Assembly: GCA_958496175.1 (NCBI GenBank)
Contig: OY292278.1
Location: 16,058,001 to 16,122,000 of the forward strand
Reading direction: 5' to 3'
Source of the DNA: Sisyra terminalis
Taxonomy: Eukaryota; Arthropoda; Insecta; Neuroptera; Sisyridae
DNA length: 64,000 nt
The position numbers and the translations under genes are program-made. A model generated the notes under the pieces. That model was not told the DNA's origin and did not search any database. It was given only the letters and a program-made list of their open reading frames with translations. Within the stretch, counting starts at the first letter, position 1. Every line of letters begins with the position of its first letter. Shown here one piece after another: positions 26,201 through 41,200 of this stretch.

Positions 26201-29200
26201 GTATGATAAATTCAATCTTATAGAAGTAGTTTAGAAGTCTGTAAGTTCGATTGTTTAAATATAAATTATAAAACACAAATTTATCAATAAACTTTATAAT
26301 AATAGTTTTATAAATATCTTCAAATTAATTTTTGTAAGTTTTAAAAGTTGCCAATTGTTTTCTTTTAATAATCGAAGATAATTTTATTTCCGAGTATTTT
26401 CTCATCTTTAAATTTTTGGATCTATAGTCGAAGTCGAAAGTATAAGATCAATTGTAAGCTCCGATTTTCGGGAGTTGGAATTAAAATTTTGTAATATCTT
26501 TAGTAGACATTTTTTAATATCCCAAAAATTACAAGAAAATATTGAATCTATCCAAATGTCTTTGTAATTATTTTTAGACTCTCTTATTACTCTTTTAAAC
26601 TTTTTTTTTATTGCATATTTTGATGGTTTAAAAGTAGACTGCGGGATCAACTTGGATACAATTTTAGAAACAAATATTTCATGAATTAATTGTTTCAAAG
26701 AAAAAAAAATATTCATTAATTTAAAAAAAATTTCGAGTCAATCACCATTCAATATGTCCATATGGTTATGCGTGCCATTTTTGCTTTTCGTAGATTATTT
26801 ATGGATGTAAAATAGTATTTTTCAGACAGAAGGGTAATAAAAGTTTGCCAAAATATTGTTATAATATTAATTAAACTGGCAAACTAGTAAAATTGTACAC
26901 AAATATAATATGCAACAGAAATAATTTAATAGCTAAAAGCATTACGAATCAAAAAGCTTTTATATTATTCATATTGATTTCTCTATTCTGCATATCTATA
27001 GGACTGTACATAGTAACAAAGCTCTGTTGAGAAGTCGGGAGATGATCTAAGAGCTTTTTTTTCTGTATCCATACCTATTTCCAACATGTCATATTTCCAA
27101 CTGATAAATCCTGTGTTTATATTTTTCAGTAATGCAATACGTTTAAATATGAATGGATGGAACTAGTAGCTCGAAGAAGGTCATTCCATAAAGTCAAACA
27201 ATACTGTATTTTACAATTTCCAGCTTGGCAACAACTAACACATTTATTATCCACATGACACGTGATATCATTAAAAAAGAAAGAAATAATAAAGAAAAAC
27301 GCGACTTCTTGTTAGAAACCAACATTATTTCTGTCACCCGTAATTGTTTTCTTTTTTCATCCCCTACATTTTTGTGTTCTTACAATCTTTCATTTTCCAG
27401 GTGAAACTTAATAAATAGTTGTGGTTTGCTTTATCTAATCTAATCCATGATATCAACCCCTGGGACAAGAAAATAATGACCAACAAAAAAATATATGAAC
27501 AGCTCATGTTTAAATCAAGTAATGTTTCCATGAGGAAATATACGAATTGAATAAGAAAAGACAAAATTATATTTTTCAAGTACTTTTCAATGAACGAAAA
27601 ATTTTATGTTTATAGAAATTCAATCCGAATATGAAAAATATTCAAATAAAATATTCAGCGAGAGGAAATAATCAAACATGGCATTTTTTTTTTTACATAA
27701 AAGATATGAAGAATATGGAGATAATTTTTTTTTCGTTATTTTCTTGCAAAACGGATATTTACATTTTTCATGACAGAAAGAAAAAACCCTTGACCTTTTA
27801 CCAATATTTCAATTTACAAGACATAAATAAGATGGCCACTTCAATAATACTTAAAAAAAGATGATGTGGTGTTTCTATCATTTTCAATCTGCAGAATTTT
27901 AAATTAAAATCTCAAATCATTAGATGTATGATAAAAATTCGAGTTTCTGGTGAATACTTTATTAATGAGCTAAAGAAATTTAACCAAAAAGTTTGAATTA
28001 TATGTTTGGAACTTGTAAAAAAGTATTTTACAACAAGCTTTTTTAAAAAATATTATAAATAACTAACGAACTCTATTGAAAAATATTTAAATATCATGCC
28101 CTTGCATAAATTTGAAAGATTAAACAATTTATTGATCTCATATTCGTATAAATCCGTTGATTAAATTGATCAAATTGATAGGAGCTTTCCTATCCTAACA
28201 TCTTTTGATAATTGCCTAAGTAACATAAATAAAGTTCAGCTTTTATATCACGAAGTATAGATATAAGAACTCCAAACGCAAAGTGGAATACCTTCTTAAA
28301 ACCGAAATAACCTTTGGTACATTCTGAATACTTGCGCTGTTAGTGACAGAAAAGAGAACTATGATCTAGGTCTGCTATTGTGTACATATATATTGTAAAA
28401 AAGCCTATTCCATTCGGACTTCCTGTATCTATATTCCGTGTTACCAACACATTAGTACAGTTATAACTTATTGTAGTATAAGGGTATCTATCAGGGGGTT
28501 GCAACCATATTAAGTATCTGATTATGGAGAATGTACTTTCAAATGTTATGCCGAAGAAAACTTATCAAATAATAATTCAATGAAACATGTTCCAGAAAAA
28601 TTAAAAACACCTCCCTTAGCAACCTGCTATATCCCTCGCTGAACCAATAGTATAACTTATCTTCAAAATATACTTTTTTCAACTAAGCTTAGAGAAAAAT
28701 TGCTATATTTCTCAAAATATCAATTTTTGCGTGAAAATAACGAAAAAAAACCTTCCTGGACAATTCGCAGTATTTTTATCTATAGCAGTTGAAATGAGAC
28801 TCTTTTGAGTTTACTTAGTCTCATGATTTAATAATGTGATAGTTGCCTACTAAAAATTCCTTACAGGAAAATTGCCCACCAAAAGTTGTTCACACGAAAG
28901 TTGCTCACACAGAAATTTACTCACATAGAAAATTCCTCACCCAGAAATTAACGTTCAATGATATATTCTCACAAGAAAATTAACCCACATAAAAAATTAT
29001 TCATTTTAACATTTAATTTATAAATGTTTTATTTTAAGTATTGTACTTAGAGATTGCAATATCGGATCAAAAGTTTAATATCGGTATTTAGTATTTTTAA
29101 GATCTTAATACCGGAGTACCGATTTTAATACCAGCAAAAAAAAATTTGGAGAAAAATCGAGAACAGGTGAATCTTGGGTTTATTGGCCAGTATTATTAAA

Positions 29201-32200
29201 GAGACTTTATATAACAAAAAATCATTTGCGATTTATAAAAGATATCAGCATATTTCTAACTGTATATTTACAATACACCTAATTTCACCAGGTAGGGGGA
29301 CAAAAAATAAAAAAGTGTACAATTTTGCTATGATAGCGACCCCTGAACATTAAGTGGAGACAATATGAAAAAGTTCTAGCGAATACCGGAAAAAACAGTT
29401 ATTATACTGGTGAATACCGGATTTGCAAGATTGTACAAATGGCTCAAAATACCGGTGTTTGGTATCCCGGTAAACCGGTATTGCAGTCCCTAATTGTTAT
29501 ACACTGCTAACCTATTTGAAGAAAAATATCTTATTTTTCGAAAAAGTTATAAATTAAGAAAAACATAAGGGTTCATGTTCCTTTAAGTGATGTCAATATC
29601 TGGCAACATTTCAGTTATAACTTTGTCTTCAATTTACCTCGCAATTTTTTTAATTAATTTAATTTTAATACCGCAAAAAACCGTTACAATACTATTACAA
29701 AACTAATAATAAACCAGATACCTATTCAATAAAATATTTACTTTCTTGTCGGTTAATTTCCATGTGAGGATATTTCACTGTGCGTTAATTTCTATGTGAG
29801 TAAATTTCTTTGTGGACAACTTTCGTGTGAGCACTAATACTAGTGAGCAATTTTCTATGGGGAAATTTCATGTGAGGATTCTAGTGGGCAAGTGTTTGGT
29901 CACCCATGAATATAACGTTATGTAAAAATTTCAATACGATCTATACAGATATTTCAATGGATAACAATTTTGAATATATAAGAATAAAGAATAAAACAAT
30001 TTCCTTTCTTGGATGTTTGATCATCCAAGAATATAACGTTGTGTAAAAAATTTCAGAACGATCTATAAAGAATTTTCAATGGTCAACAATTTTGAATATA
30101 TATTAAGCCTAAAGCTAGTTTCTTTCTTGGGGTATTGATTGGTCATTGTTGAAAATTGAAAATGATTGGATTTTAATTAAAATGAAAGGTGATGGTGATT
30201 GACATTACGCTGATTATTCAATCAACATGCAATATTGAATTTTGTCGGTTTTGATGTTCAATTCCAAATATGTTGATGCGTAAACTATGGAATTCTATAA
30301 GTGGATACTTAAGCTTTCATCTAATATCCGAATATAAATTACGATATATTAATAGCTGCAAGCTAAATCAATCGCACAAAATCCCTTCTATTGATACAAC
30401 TGCAATACGTATTCGGTTTGAATTTTCATTTGAAGTTTTACTTTAAAATTTACCTGAATGCAGCGCTTATATGATGATTTTCTAATACTGCTCTGTCATT
30501 GTATAATAATGCTGTATCAGATCCAGACATTACGTGAAAATTGTTTGTCGTTCCTGTATGTTCGTAATCGTGAATAATTGCAGCGACTAACGTAGCAAAT
30601 ATTTCTAGATCTGTCAGCCAATTCTGGAAACAAATTAAAATGTTTAAAGCGAGTAAATATTGTGATGTGAAATTTTGCGGTTGGCAAATATTTGCCAACG
30701 ACTTACCATTAGTCCGGTTTGGCACAGCATGTAATGTAACGTTTGAGATACATCTGCAGCATGTAAATTGTTGTGGTATGGGTTCCGGTATTTGCAATAT
30801 CCATCTTCTATGCGATTGAGAAATGACTCCAGAATGGATGGAGGCACCTATATAATACAGAAACAAAGCTTAAATAAGACCCCATAAAAGTTGTCAGATC
30901 ATTGTCAAATTGACAAGGTTTATATAAAATTGGAAAGATTAAAGTGTAATAATAAAAAAGCGTAATGATACATTTCATTTTAATGGATATTTTTATCTTG
31001 ATTTTCTTTAAATTCAACTTATACTAAAAATTTGAACAAACAATATAGAATATAAAATTTTAATGACCTCTTTAAATTGAACAGAGTAATTTAAGTTATA
31101 TTATCTGTAATCGCATGAATAACATAATTATAAACAAAGATTAATGAAAGCACATTTTATAAAATAAATTGTATAGGATAAGATATGAGATAATTTTTTT
31201 AATGTAAAACATAGACATTGAAAAAAAGTTGTCCATATTTTCGTTTTGCTTGAATTTTTACATAAATTATACGGATTACATTTACATATGGCGCATGTAA
31301 CGTGAAGTGAGCAGAGAAAAATGTGAGGTCCTGAAATGTGTTCCTACTTGCATAAATTATACTTTCAAAAGACCTAAATTTACGCATTTTTTTCCTTTTA
31401 ATCCAAAAAAATATATTTTTCAGGAAAAAAAAATAAAACGATAGTTTTGGTTATGGAGAAAAAAGATTCACAAGAGATAGTTGGTTTTCTCAATCAATTG
31501 TCCGATAGATCATCAAACACGTTAGTCAATGATTTAACAATAATTTTTCAATATTTTTTAAACTGAATGGGAAAATCAATGAAGATTTTTTCTTAGTTTA
31601 AAATAATCAGATACGAAATTAAACCATGATAGTTTAGACCGTTTATATAGTTAAAAGATTCAAAAGAGAAAGTTGGTTTTTCCAACAAATTTTCCGACAC
31701 AACATGAAAAGAGTTGGTCGAATGATTAAACAATCATTCTTCAATACTTTGTAAAATGGTTGGGAAAATCTTTTATAAAAACTTTTCTTAACTTTAAATA
31801 TTGATTCATAAGATTTTGGTCAATGAATCAACAATAATTTTTCAATATTTTCTAAGATGAATGGGAAAATCAATTAAAATCTTTTCTTTAGTTTAAACAA
31901 TCAAATAAAAAATTAAGTCATTATAGTTTATATCATTTATATAGAAAAAAGATTCAAAAGAGAAAGTCGGTTTTTCCAACCAATTTTCCAACACATCTTC
32001 AAAAACGTAGGTTGAATGATTTAAAGATTATTTTTTCAATACTTTGTAAACCGCTTGGAAAAAATCTTCTTTTGAAAAATACTTTTCTTAGGTTTAAATA
32101 AAGATTCATAATACGTAAGAGAATTTTCCAAGACTGCTTTTGGGGAAAGAAAAAGTGGATGAAAGCGCTGAAAAATTGGGTCATTTGGGACCAATTTTCA

Positions 32201-35200
32201 TCACGTAAGGAGTGAATTATGGTCATTATACGTTGATACAGCAGCTTAATCTACACCTTCAATCCTTTCTCAATGCAATACACTCAACCAGTGTTCCCCA
32301 AAATTTTTATATCTTTATACCCCTTAAAAAACTACTTTAAAACGACAAATTAACGATAAGTACTTCTTATCAAGAAGTAAAATATTGAAACGTGACGTCT
32401 CAAAACTGTATTGAAATGGCATTATTCGTTCTTTTAATTTCTTTTGGAAATAAATAATCACTTTCACACTTAACAATCACTTTCGTATTACACTTGTATA
32501 CACTTTTTATTATACAGTTGCACTTGTCAAAATAATCACTAAAATGACAATAATCACTTTTAAATCGAAATCACAATAAGAATCGCTTTGTTGTACCGGA
32601 AATTAAAATCTGAACTTCCGTACAGAGCTGTTCGGTTGAATTGAGCGCCTTATATACCCGCAACCTAACATTATAGAATGTACTCCAATGTTCGCTAATG
32701 TTATATCACTTACTAGACGTTTCTAAAACAATCTATATGTGCATTCGCATTGGTGGGAGAGAGAAAGAACTCAAGCAGCCAATCGCGTGCCGGCATAGCA
32801 CAAAGAGAGAGACAGACTTTGTCCCTTTCTGTTATAATATAAAAACAGCATGGAATGCATTTTATTTATCCAGTGTAATCAAAGTATGGTGAACCCAATA
32901 TCTACCCCAATGTTTTCGTCCCCCCCACGGAGGACAGGAGGTTGTACGTGGTACATTTTGAGAAACACTTTTTTAAATTAATGAAGATATCATTTGAAAA
33001 TTTAATGGTATTACTAATACACTTAATATGGTTTACTTCAAAAAACTTTATTTAAACAAAGGTCTTTTAAGAATAGTTGAAGTAATTAAAATAAGTAATT
33101 AAAATTACTTATGGAATCATTTTTAAGTTAAGTTGAAAATATATTGAATATCGAATCTTAAATAATAGTTGAAACAATAGAAAATATTACTAAGACCATC
33201 ATGTTTAATATTTTGTTTAATTTTGCTTAATTCAAAAAAAAAAGCTCCTGAAAATTTATTTTCCAAACACAGAAATTCAAGTAAAGCAAATAAGGTTTGA
33301 CCCAAGAATTGAATGTTTGAATACATCATTGTAAATTCAAATCCTTTGGTAGTAAAATTTCTATAAAATATCACAAAATAAAGAAGTCAGAAACATACAT
33401 CGTTTTCCGAATAACATGTAATTATGATAGATTATAATTAATTCGTAGAAATTCTCAGCAACTAAATTTCGATGAAATAGTTTTTATATTGAAATATGAG
33501 TTCGTAGGTAGAAGGCTTGCATATACGATATACCTTCTACTAACATATAAAGATGGATTACTATACGACCGTTATATAGAATTAGCGATATTTCTAACAT
33601 GAAAACGTATGTACATTAAGTTTTCTGTACACATGTACCGTATAGATTCTAAATTCAAGAGGTATGTTGTATCGTGAGATTAAATTATAACGTGGAATTA
33701 TAATTAGAAAATTATAGAAAGCACGTAAACTAAATTTAAACAACAAAGAGCTTCTTAAGTGTTGCAAATATCGTAAGAGAAATTCAGCACATATTCCTCT
33801 ACTCTCGATAATATAATATTTTCATCATGAGTACCTTAATTTACTCAAGCTATCTACAGATTAGAATTTATTACTGAACATATATGCGATGGTTGTTTAT
33901 GTGATTTTCATTTATGCCGGATTTATATTAAAGGAAGATACATTTTGTTAGATTACTAATTAAAAAAAATAAAATATTTGAAACTCACTTTAAATTTGTG
34001 AATCATTCCATATCGGTTTAGAAGATCGTAGCCCAAATATTTAAGTGGTTGTCCTCCAGCTGCCTCACTTAAACCGAATACGTCGAATGACCAATCGTCT
34101 AAAGTCTGAAAAATAAATTCAAAAAATTAATTTAAGTAGCTAAAATATGTATTGAAATTAAACTTAAAATTTTAACAATAATGGTAGAGAATAAACCAGT
34201 TTTGTTTCTATTCTATCCTGAAGTAAAACCTTAATAATTACCTAATAACCTACTGAGTTCGTATAATTGTCGTTTAATGTATATAAAAATTAATCAATGA
34301 AAGCATTTCTTGCATATAAACTGCTTTAAGGGAGGGGTAAGGGTTTTTACTTTTGAAAAATCGATATTTTATTTTTTCTCTTATCTTATTGTTTAACATA
34401 TCAAGAATATGTCCTTAAAATTTTAGGTCGATAGAAGCAATATTCTTAAAGTTATTGTCTAATTAATCTCCTGGCATTTAACGCTCCAACTAACAGCTGC
34501 GGGCGGTCGGGGTAGTTCATAAACTTTAGACGCATTTTTCTCAAAACTACTTTTTCAAAGTCCGTGTTCACTGTCATTTCAAAACTACTAGACCGATTCA
34601 TTTCAAACTTTATACACATTTTTGACATATAAAATACCGCCCCCCAACGTTTAGTAAAAATTTTTTTTTTACATTAAGGGGGTTTTCCACCCCCAAAAAG
34701 GCGGAATTTTGATTGGAAAATAACAGTTTACACTTTAAATGGCCGCCAAAAATTTTTAAATGAAAAAAAAATTATCAGAGAACGTAGGGGGGAAGATTTG
34801 ATCATAATTTGACAAATTTTTCTTGGTTTTTTATTTTCAAATAATTTATAGCCGAGTTATGGTGAACACCGCAAATTGTTTTTTTCTCAAGACGTTCTGG
34901 GGGAAGCTCTGTTACCGGCTTATGATTCAATATTTCAGCATGAAAAAAATTACCCTGTATTGCTGAAAGTATGTTCAATAATGTACAAAAGGTCCGAATA
35001 AAATTACTCAATCCATATTTAAGAAAAAAAATCGCAAAAAAAGTATTTTTTTTACCTTGAAACCCTAACCTCTCCCTTAAAGATATCGCTCATACATTTT
35101 AGAGATACTTTATAAGGATTTGAAAAGTAGGCAAACAGTGCAAAGAAGAGGATATTAACATTTCTATCTCAATATTTCCCCGTTGGGAATTATTGATTTA

Positions 35201-38200
35201 AAGTCTTTTAACAATATCTATTGTTAGAGTAATTAAAACACAAAGTTTAGTGAAATGAAACGAATTAATGATAAATTTCAAAAATGAACCTTAAAGAGCT
35301 TTCAAAAACCGAAACTCCTTTTAATTTTAAATATATCTGCCCCTTTTTTCGTTTCCTCCAAAAGTTTTTTGGGAAAGAAATGATTCATAAGTAACAGAGA
35401 TTAACGTACGTAATTGAGTAACAACATATTCAAGATCCTTTTGTCCTAATTTTAACAAAGTAAGTGTAAAATTTTCCAATTTACCAGGAAATTTTTTGGA
35501 AACACAAAAAAAGAAGGCAGGAAAAATGCTTTACTTGTTCATTTTTTAAATTATGCATTTATACCGACCAAAAGCTTATCAAAAGTTTATTCATTTAAAC
35601 TCAAAAAAATATTTTTTTAAAGCTTAAGACGTTTTTTTCTGGAGTCAAGATTCTGAAAATACATTAATGAAAAAGGCAATAGGAAACATGACAAAATAAT
35701 TTTTTTTTCTGAGAAAAGTAGAAATAGTTTTTTCAAACTCCAGTTTGCAGTATTATTCTATTGGATTTAAGTAATTAATTCACCGATTTTCCCCCATAAA
35801 GCCAAACATGCGGTGATAATTTTATTTTAGGAGAAAAAATAAATAATAGGTTGTCGACGAAAGCAGGCTCGTTTTTTTATACAAGTCGTTGTAAGATTCG
35901 TCTATGACCTCTATATTTTTGGAAGTATACAATATAGTTCTCTACATATTATACTTTCTTGCCAATTCTTCATTTATGTATATACTTTATGTTTTTGTTG
36001 TTGTATGTACTTTTTGTTTTACAGATGTAAAAATTGAAATGTTTCCGAAAGGAATAAAAAAAATCATTTAAGACGATTGATTGAAGGATCAGTTGAGCCG
36101 TTTATTTTGAAAGTGATCTAAGTCTATTTCATGAATGGTTCCTCTGCTATCTTTCTAAAAATTGAGCCGATAATAGTCAAAGTGGTGTAAGTCATGATAT
36201 AGCGATTCGAAGATGTAATATGACGAAGATGTATGAAGTATTTTTGGCCAGTGATCTACTGGCATAATAATGAAGCTTTAACTTACTTCAATTTTTCAGT
36301 AAACATTAACCACTTAAGGTTTAGGCGGCACAATTATAAAACAATCGATAAAGCTATTACAGTTGATCCAAAAATTTATATTAAATAAATTATTTATAGA
36401 AAAGCAACAGTTTAAATGTCATCATAATTATAAAAACAAATACAAAAGTTATCCAATGGACTATTCTTGAAATGGACGTATGTAACATTCAAAATAAACG
36501 ACTTAAGTATGCTTAATTGAAAGCTTAGAAGTTTGAAAACGATTAACTATTGTTTTTGATAAAAAGCTTTTAAAAACTATCCACCTGAAAAAGAAGTAGG
36601 CAATAATAAATATCGACATGTAGGAACTTCTCAGAATGAAGAACGGAAAGTTGATTTTGTTAATTATCACGATACAAGTAGGTAAATAGGTTTTTTTATA
36701 TTTAGAATAATCATTTTAATATCAAGTTTATTGATTAAAAATAAACGGTCAACAATTACGACACAAACACAATGCAGGTAGATACCTCTTTTAAGAGAAC
36801 GGTAATTAGTACACCATACTATCATATATAAATTATTTTCAAAATATTAACACTAAGTATAAATTTAAAGTAATTTTAAGATCTTACCAGAATTCTGATA
36901 AAATATAATACATAATTTTATTTACTTTTATCAATTTTATGTTTAATGTTCAATTAAAAAAATTAACATATTGTGTATTAAATTTTAAAGTATCTACATA
37001 AAAATTGCAGCACTTTATGTGTTTTTGAATCATTACTTGATATTTGAATCAGTAATTGTTAATCGAGTTAGAAGCGGCATTTTTACATCACATAGTTCTG
37101 GTACAATTTTATCCGGAGGATTGAGAAAATATGTAAACTTTCCCAAAGAATAATGATTTATCAGACCAATAAATTTTATTTGTTAAATTGCTATCTTAAA
37201 GTAACAATCCCATGACATATGACAGTCCCTAGGGCGCCGTGAATGCGATATTTGGGTAACGAGAAAATTATAACTTTATAAAATATACTCGGACCAACGT
37301 AAATTTTACTATTATTTTAAGTTCATATAAGCTATGCTACAGTGAATAATTTGGGTAGCGTGCTTTACGGGGCAACTTAGTACCCAACCACGGCGAAATA
37401 AACCCCAGAGAAATAAAGTATTTTTGCATACTTTATTTTTCTCATAAAGTATAGACTACAATTACCCTAAATAAAGTATAATAATATATTTTAGAGTACT
37501 GGTGGCATCCCTAGGTACAACTGACAAAGGACAAAAATTGACTTTTAAATGGAATCGAAATGATAGTTGAAACAAATGACAATAAACAGTTACTTCAAAT
37601 TTGAGGCAATGATTATTATCATATCTGGTTTTCACTCCTAAATATGTGTTTACATTCTTTGTCCTCTGTCTTTCCCGAGAAACACCAACATTTGCCTATT
37701 ATCAGGCAATAATTAGGCCTATAATTAGGCAATAATGAACTTTTTGAATTTTGTTTGTTACCCACAATACTGTATAAGTCACTCTTAAGCGTTTAAGACT
37801 TAGTTTGCAAATATAACATATTTCTCAACCCTCTTGTAAAATTTCGCAACCAAGTCCTAGAATCATGCAAGTAAACTGCCGACATTGAAATAAAAGTACT
37901 TCAGTAGTATTCTTCGGGGGAAAATTTTGTATATTTTTAGTAATGATGGGTTTAATTGTGTCGTCAAAGGAATACGTAAGTGCATTAATAAATATCTGCA
38001 CTTGTTATAAAATTCTTTTGTAAAGTTTGATCTTCTTCTTAATTGAATATCATTAAGCGGATAACGATTGTCAAAATTTTAAATCTATAGCTTACATTGT
38101 ATTAAACATGGGGAATTAATCGTTTAAAAATTTATTTTTGAGTAACAAAGAATGTCCAGGATTGTGGATACTTTTCAGTGTCAGATTTACAAATTTGCCG

Positions 38201-41200
38201 CCTCTACTGACCTCTGAAATTCGATACCATATTTCGTAATCATAGCAATTACATTTATTCAATCAATGAAATCGCAATTTAAGCTTTATCACCGTTATTA
38301 CATAAAGTTTTCCTGTGATTAACGAATTTTCAGGCCAAATTTGTCGTCACCTAATAAAATTTGCCGCCCTAGGCTTCAATCTGTTCAGCATGCTGGTAAA
38401 TCCACCCCTGATACTTTTTAAATGATAACTTTTAGTTTATAATTTCAAGTGTGACCTTTTTTCGATTTAAACGAAAAATATAGATGCTGAATTGAAAAAT
38501 TAATCGTTGAAATTGTATAAAAATATAAAAACCATATATTGATTGAATACAAAAAGAGGATTAAGGCAATACCGTCTTCACCATAAGAGCACACGGAGCC
38601 CTGAAAGATTCCAGAACCTAATAAAATCAGATAAATTGGAAGAAATCGATAAATTGGTTGTATCCATACTTTACATAATTTTATTTATTTTTAGTAGGAT
38701 AGTGGGCATGAAGGGATGTAGATCCATGAACTAATTATTAAGGTCTAATAAAAGACCGAAACGTGTCCCAAAATTAATAATTAGTACATGGAACTACATC
38801 CTTTCATGTCCACTATCCTACTAAAAATAAATAAAATTGGAAGAAATTTTTCCAAACGTAGAAATTGCTACAAGAATATTCCTTTGCCCAATGGTTACAA
38901 ATTGTAGTGGACAGCGGTCATTTTTGCAGCTTAAGAGAATAAAAAATGAATTGCAAACAACAATATTACAAGAACGACTGAGTAATTTGTAAATTAAGTG
39001 TGTGCATAGAAAGTGATATCTTTCAAAAAATTGACTTTAAGGATATTATAAAAGATTTTGCCCAACACAAATCTCGAAACAAACCGTTATCTTAATCGTA
39101 ACCAAAAAATCTGCAGCATTCTATCATTAATGGCATATATCATACTGTATTTGATTATCTATAATAAATGGTCATAGTTAGTAAAAAAATGTTATTGTAA
39201 TTCGCTTTTTTTACTTTTTAAAAGGGCCCCAAATTCTGTTGTGTCCAAGGGCCCCAGCCTAGTCTAAGACAACCCTGGGTAAAGGCATTAATAAGATCAT
39301 ACGTAGGTGCTTAATTTAGGTGGATTTTTGGGTGCACTCTCTGGGCTAAATGAGAATTTTTTTGCGAAAATTGAGGAGGAAGAAAGAACAAATTTTTTTC
39401 TTATTTTACCTAATTATTAAAAAAAATGTCATATTATGCATACCTTAAGTACTTTTACTACTTCAGGTGGAAATTGCATCATTGCTGAGCTGTTAACACG
39501 ACGATAAATTCGATCAACGAAAATACCGGCCCGTATGGCATGTGCAACGCTGCGAAATTTGGGCTTTTCATCAGCTTTACGTCGTGTTGTGCCCAACTGA
39601 CGTGTGAATGTCGATGCTAGCCATTCCCGTACTTCTGGTGGAACAGCATCCGGTTGCACTTCCGAAAGCTCATCATCTTCATCAGCCAACCGCCTAAAGT
39701 GAATTCACCCAAAAAAAATTGCAATTACTCATCAAATTAACATCAATTTCACACAAGACACATTCACAATACGAATAGGCTAAAACAATTTTCCAAACCT
39801 TTGACATTTCCTTTCAAATAAAATTTAATAAATGAACATAATTAAATAATAAATACTGTACCAGTTAGTAGCGTTTTCTATAATATGATACAACTGATAA
39901 ACTTTACTTTGTTCATTGTCGCAATTGGACATTTGTTAGTAATGCTTGGTCAGTAAAATAAATGAAAAGACAAAGTTCTTCACTTTTTTTTTTAGCTAAC
40001 AGTTCGGATCGAGCAAAGGTTCAAAGAAAACGACAGTGAAAAAAAATGGGAATGTGGTATATATTTTCACCTGATAATAAACTGAATTAAATCGAAAGCA
40101 ATTTGAGAAATGTCAGCAACTCGAAACATGTCGATGAGGAATCACGTACAAAATTATACTGAATCACCCCTAAGCTAATGACACCATTGGATACGTGTCT
40201 ACGTTTCCAAAAATATTACATAATAAAAACGATATTTTAATTCATATTAATGCCACTAATTTTGTGATTAGACACGCTCTTTTCGACCAAATGAAGCCAA
40301 TTATTTCGTGACTCTTCTGCCACTTTTCCCTAATTATATTTTATTAATAAAATTATAATAGAGGGATGATCAACGAAGTCGTCCATGTGGACTTTACTTA
40401 ATAGGTGAATGTTATAGATCTTAAGGGTTGTGTCATTGTTTCTATGCGATGGTGGGACGTTTTGCGTTTTTACGATTCATGCACGCATACTTGATATTAA
40501 CATTTAGTTCCTCTTACGAATATCATTGACAACCCCTTGAATATTTTTATAATTCTTTGTACATATTTACCCGAATGTGGGCGTACTATACAACGTATTT
40601 GAACTATTTTTATCTACTTAACCCCATACTTATAGTTTTTTGAATGAAATACATTTAAATTCTTTATTGCTATTATTAGTATTTCCCATCCCTTCAAAAT
40701 AGTCGATCACTACTTACCTACTTATACAAAGAGTAAAACAACTTCAATTATGATCGTGTAGTTAGTTATTACAAAACAATACTTTATTGGAAAAACATGA
40801 ATCCTTAATTCAATATAAAGCATATTTTAATAATAACCGGTTACTTTCCATAATAATAAGTTACTCAATTTGAAGAACACAAAAAGAATGATATCCTTTC
40901 TTGGTTACTATAGATAATTTCTTGGTGCTTGATAAAAGAAAAACATACAATGATTTATAAGACTTTTTTCCTTAAAAAAACAAGTAAGAAGTGTGAAATA
41001 TTTAATTATTGGCACGAAAAACCAAAAAGTTTAAAGAAATATTCAAAAAGATATTTTTTCCTTTTTTAGTGATAACTATAAGTGCTTCAATAGCGGTTTT
41101 ATGGTAACTGGATGAAGCAATGAATAATGAAAACTGAACAAAAAATCAACCAATAGTTCAAGAAAAATAAAATAATGCTGGGGTTAAATTTAATCAAGTT

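Larger units (their letters stand above)
28836..29903. repeat. Foldback whose arms are runs of ~18-20-bp degenerate repeats
   Basis: Both arms (about 28836-28997 and, inverted, 29744-29903) are tandem variants of a CACAYAGAAATTTNCT unit. Interrupted by a hAT-like element at 29048. Single-arm copies at 41284 and 43062. Confidence 0.7.
23584..30453. other. PDE1 intron, 6.9 kb
   Basis: AT-rich; holds SINE copy 2, a 75-bp tandem array, TIR-family copies and the 28836-29903 foldback with a nested hAT element. No exon evidence; small ORFs appear random. Confidence 0.8.
30848..33988. other. PDE1 intron, 3.1 kb
   Basis: Contains the 31440 tandem array and the 32289 element; rest AT-rich without recognised features. 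Confidence 0.8.
34106..39443. other. PDE1 intron, 5.3 kb
   Basis: Contains elements at 34330, 38176 and 38678, plus a GGGCCC-bearing hAT-like fragment near 39227-39290. Region 35100-38100 shows nothing I can name. Confidence 0.8.

Noticed and set aside
27364..27864. ORFs on both strands of 71 and 77 codons
   Set aside because: AT-driven hydrophobic/Lys-rich frames without homology or splice context.
28490..28640. Possible TIR pair around GGGGGTTGCAA / TTAGCAACCTG
   Set aside because: Too few matching bases to support an element.
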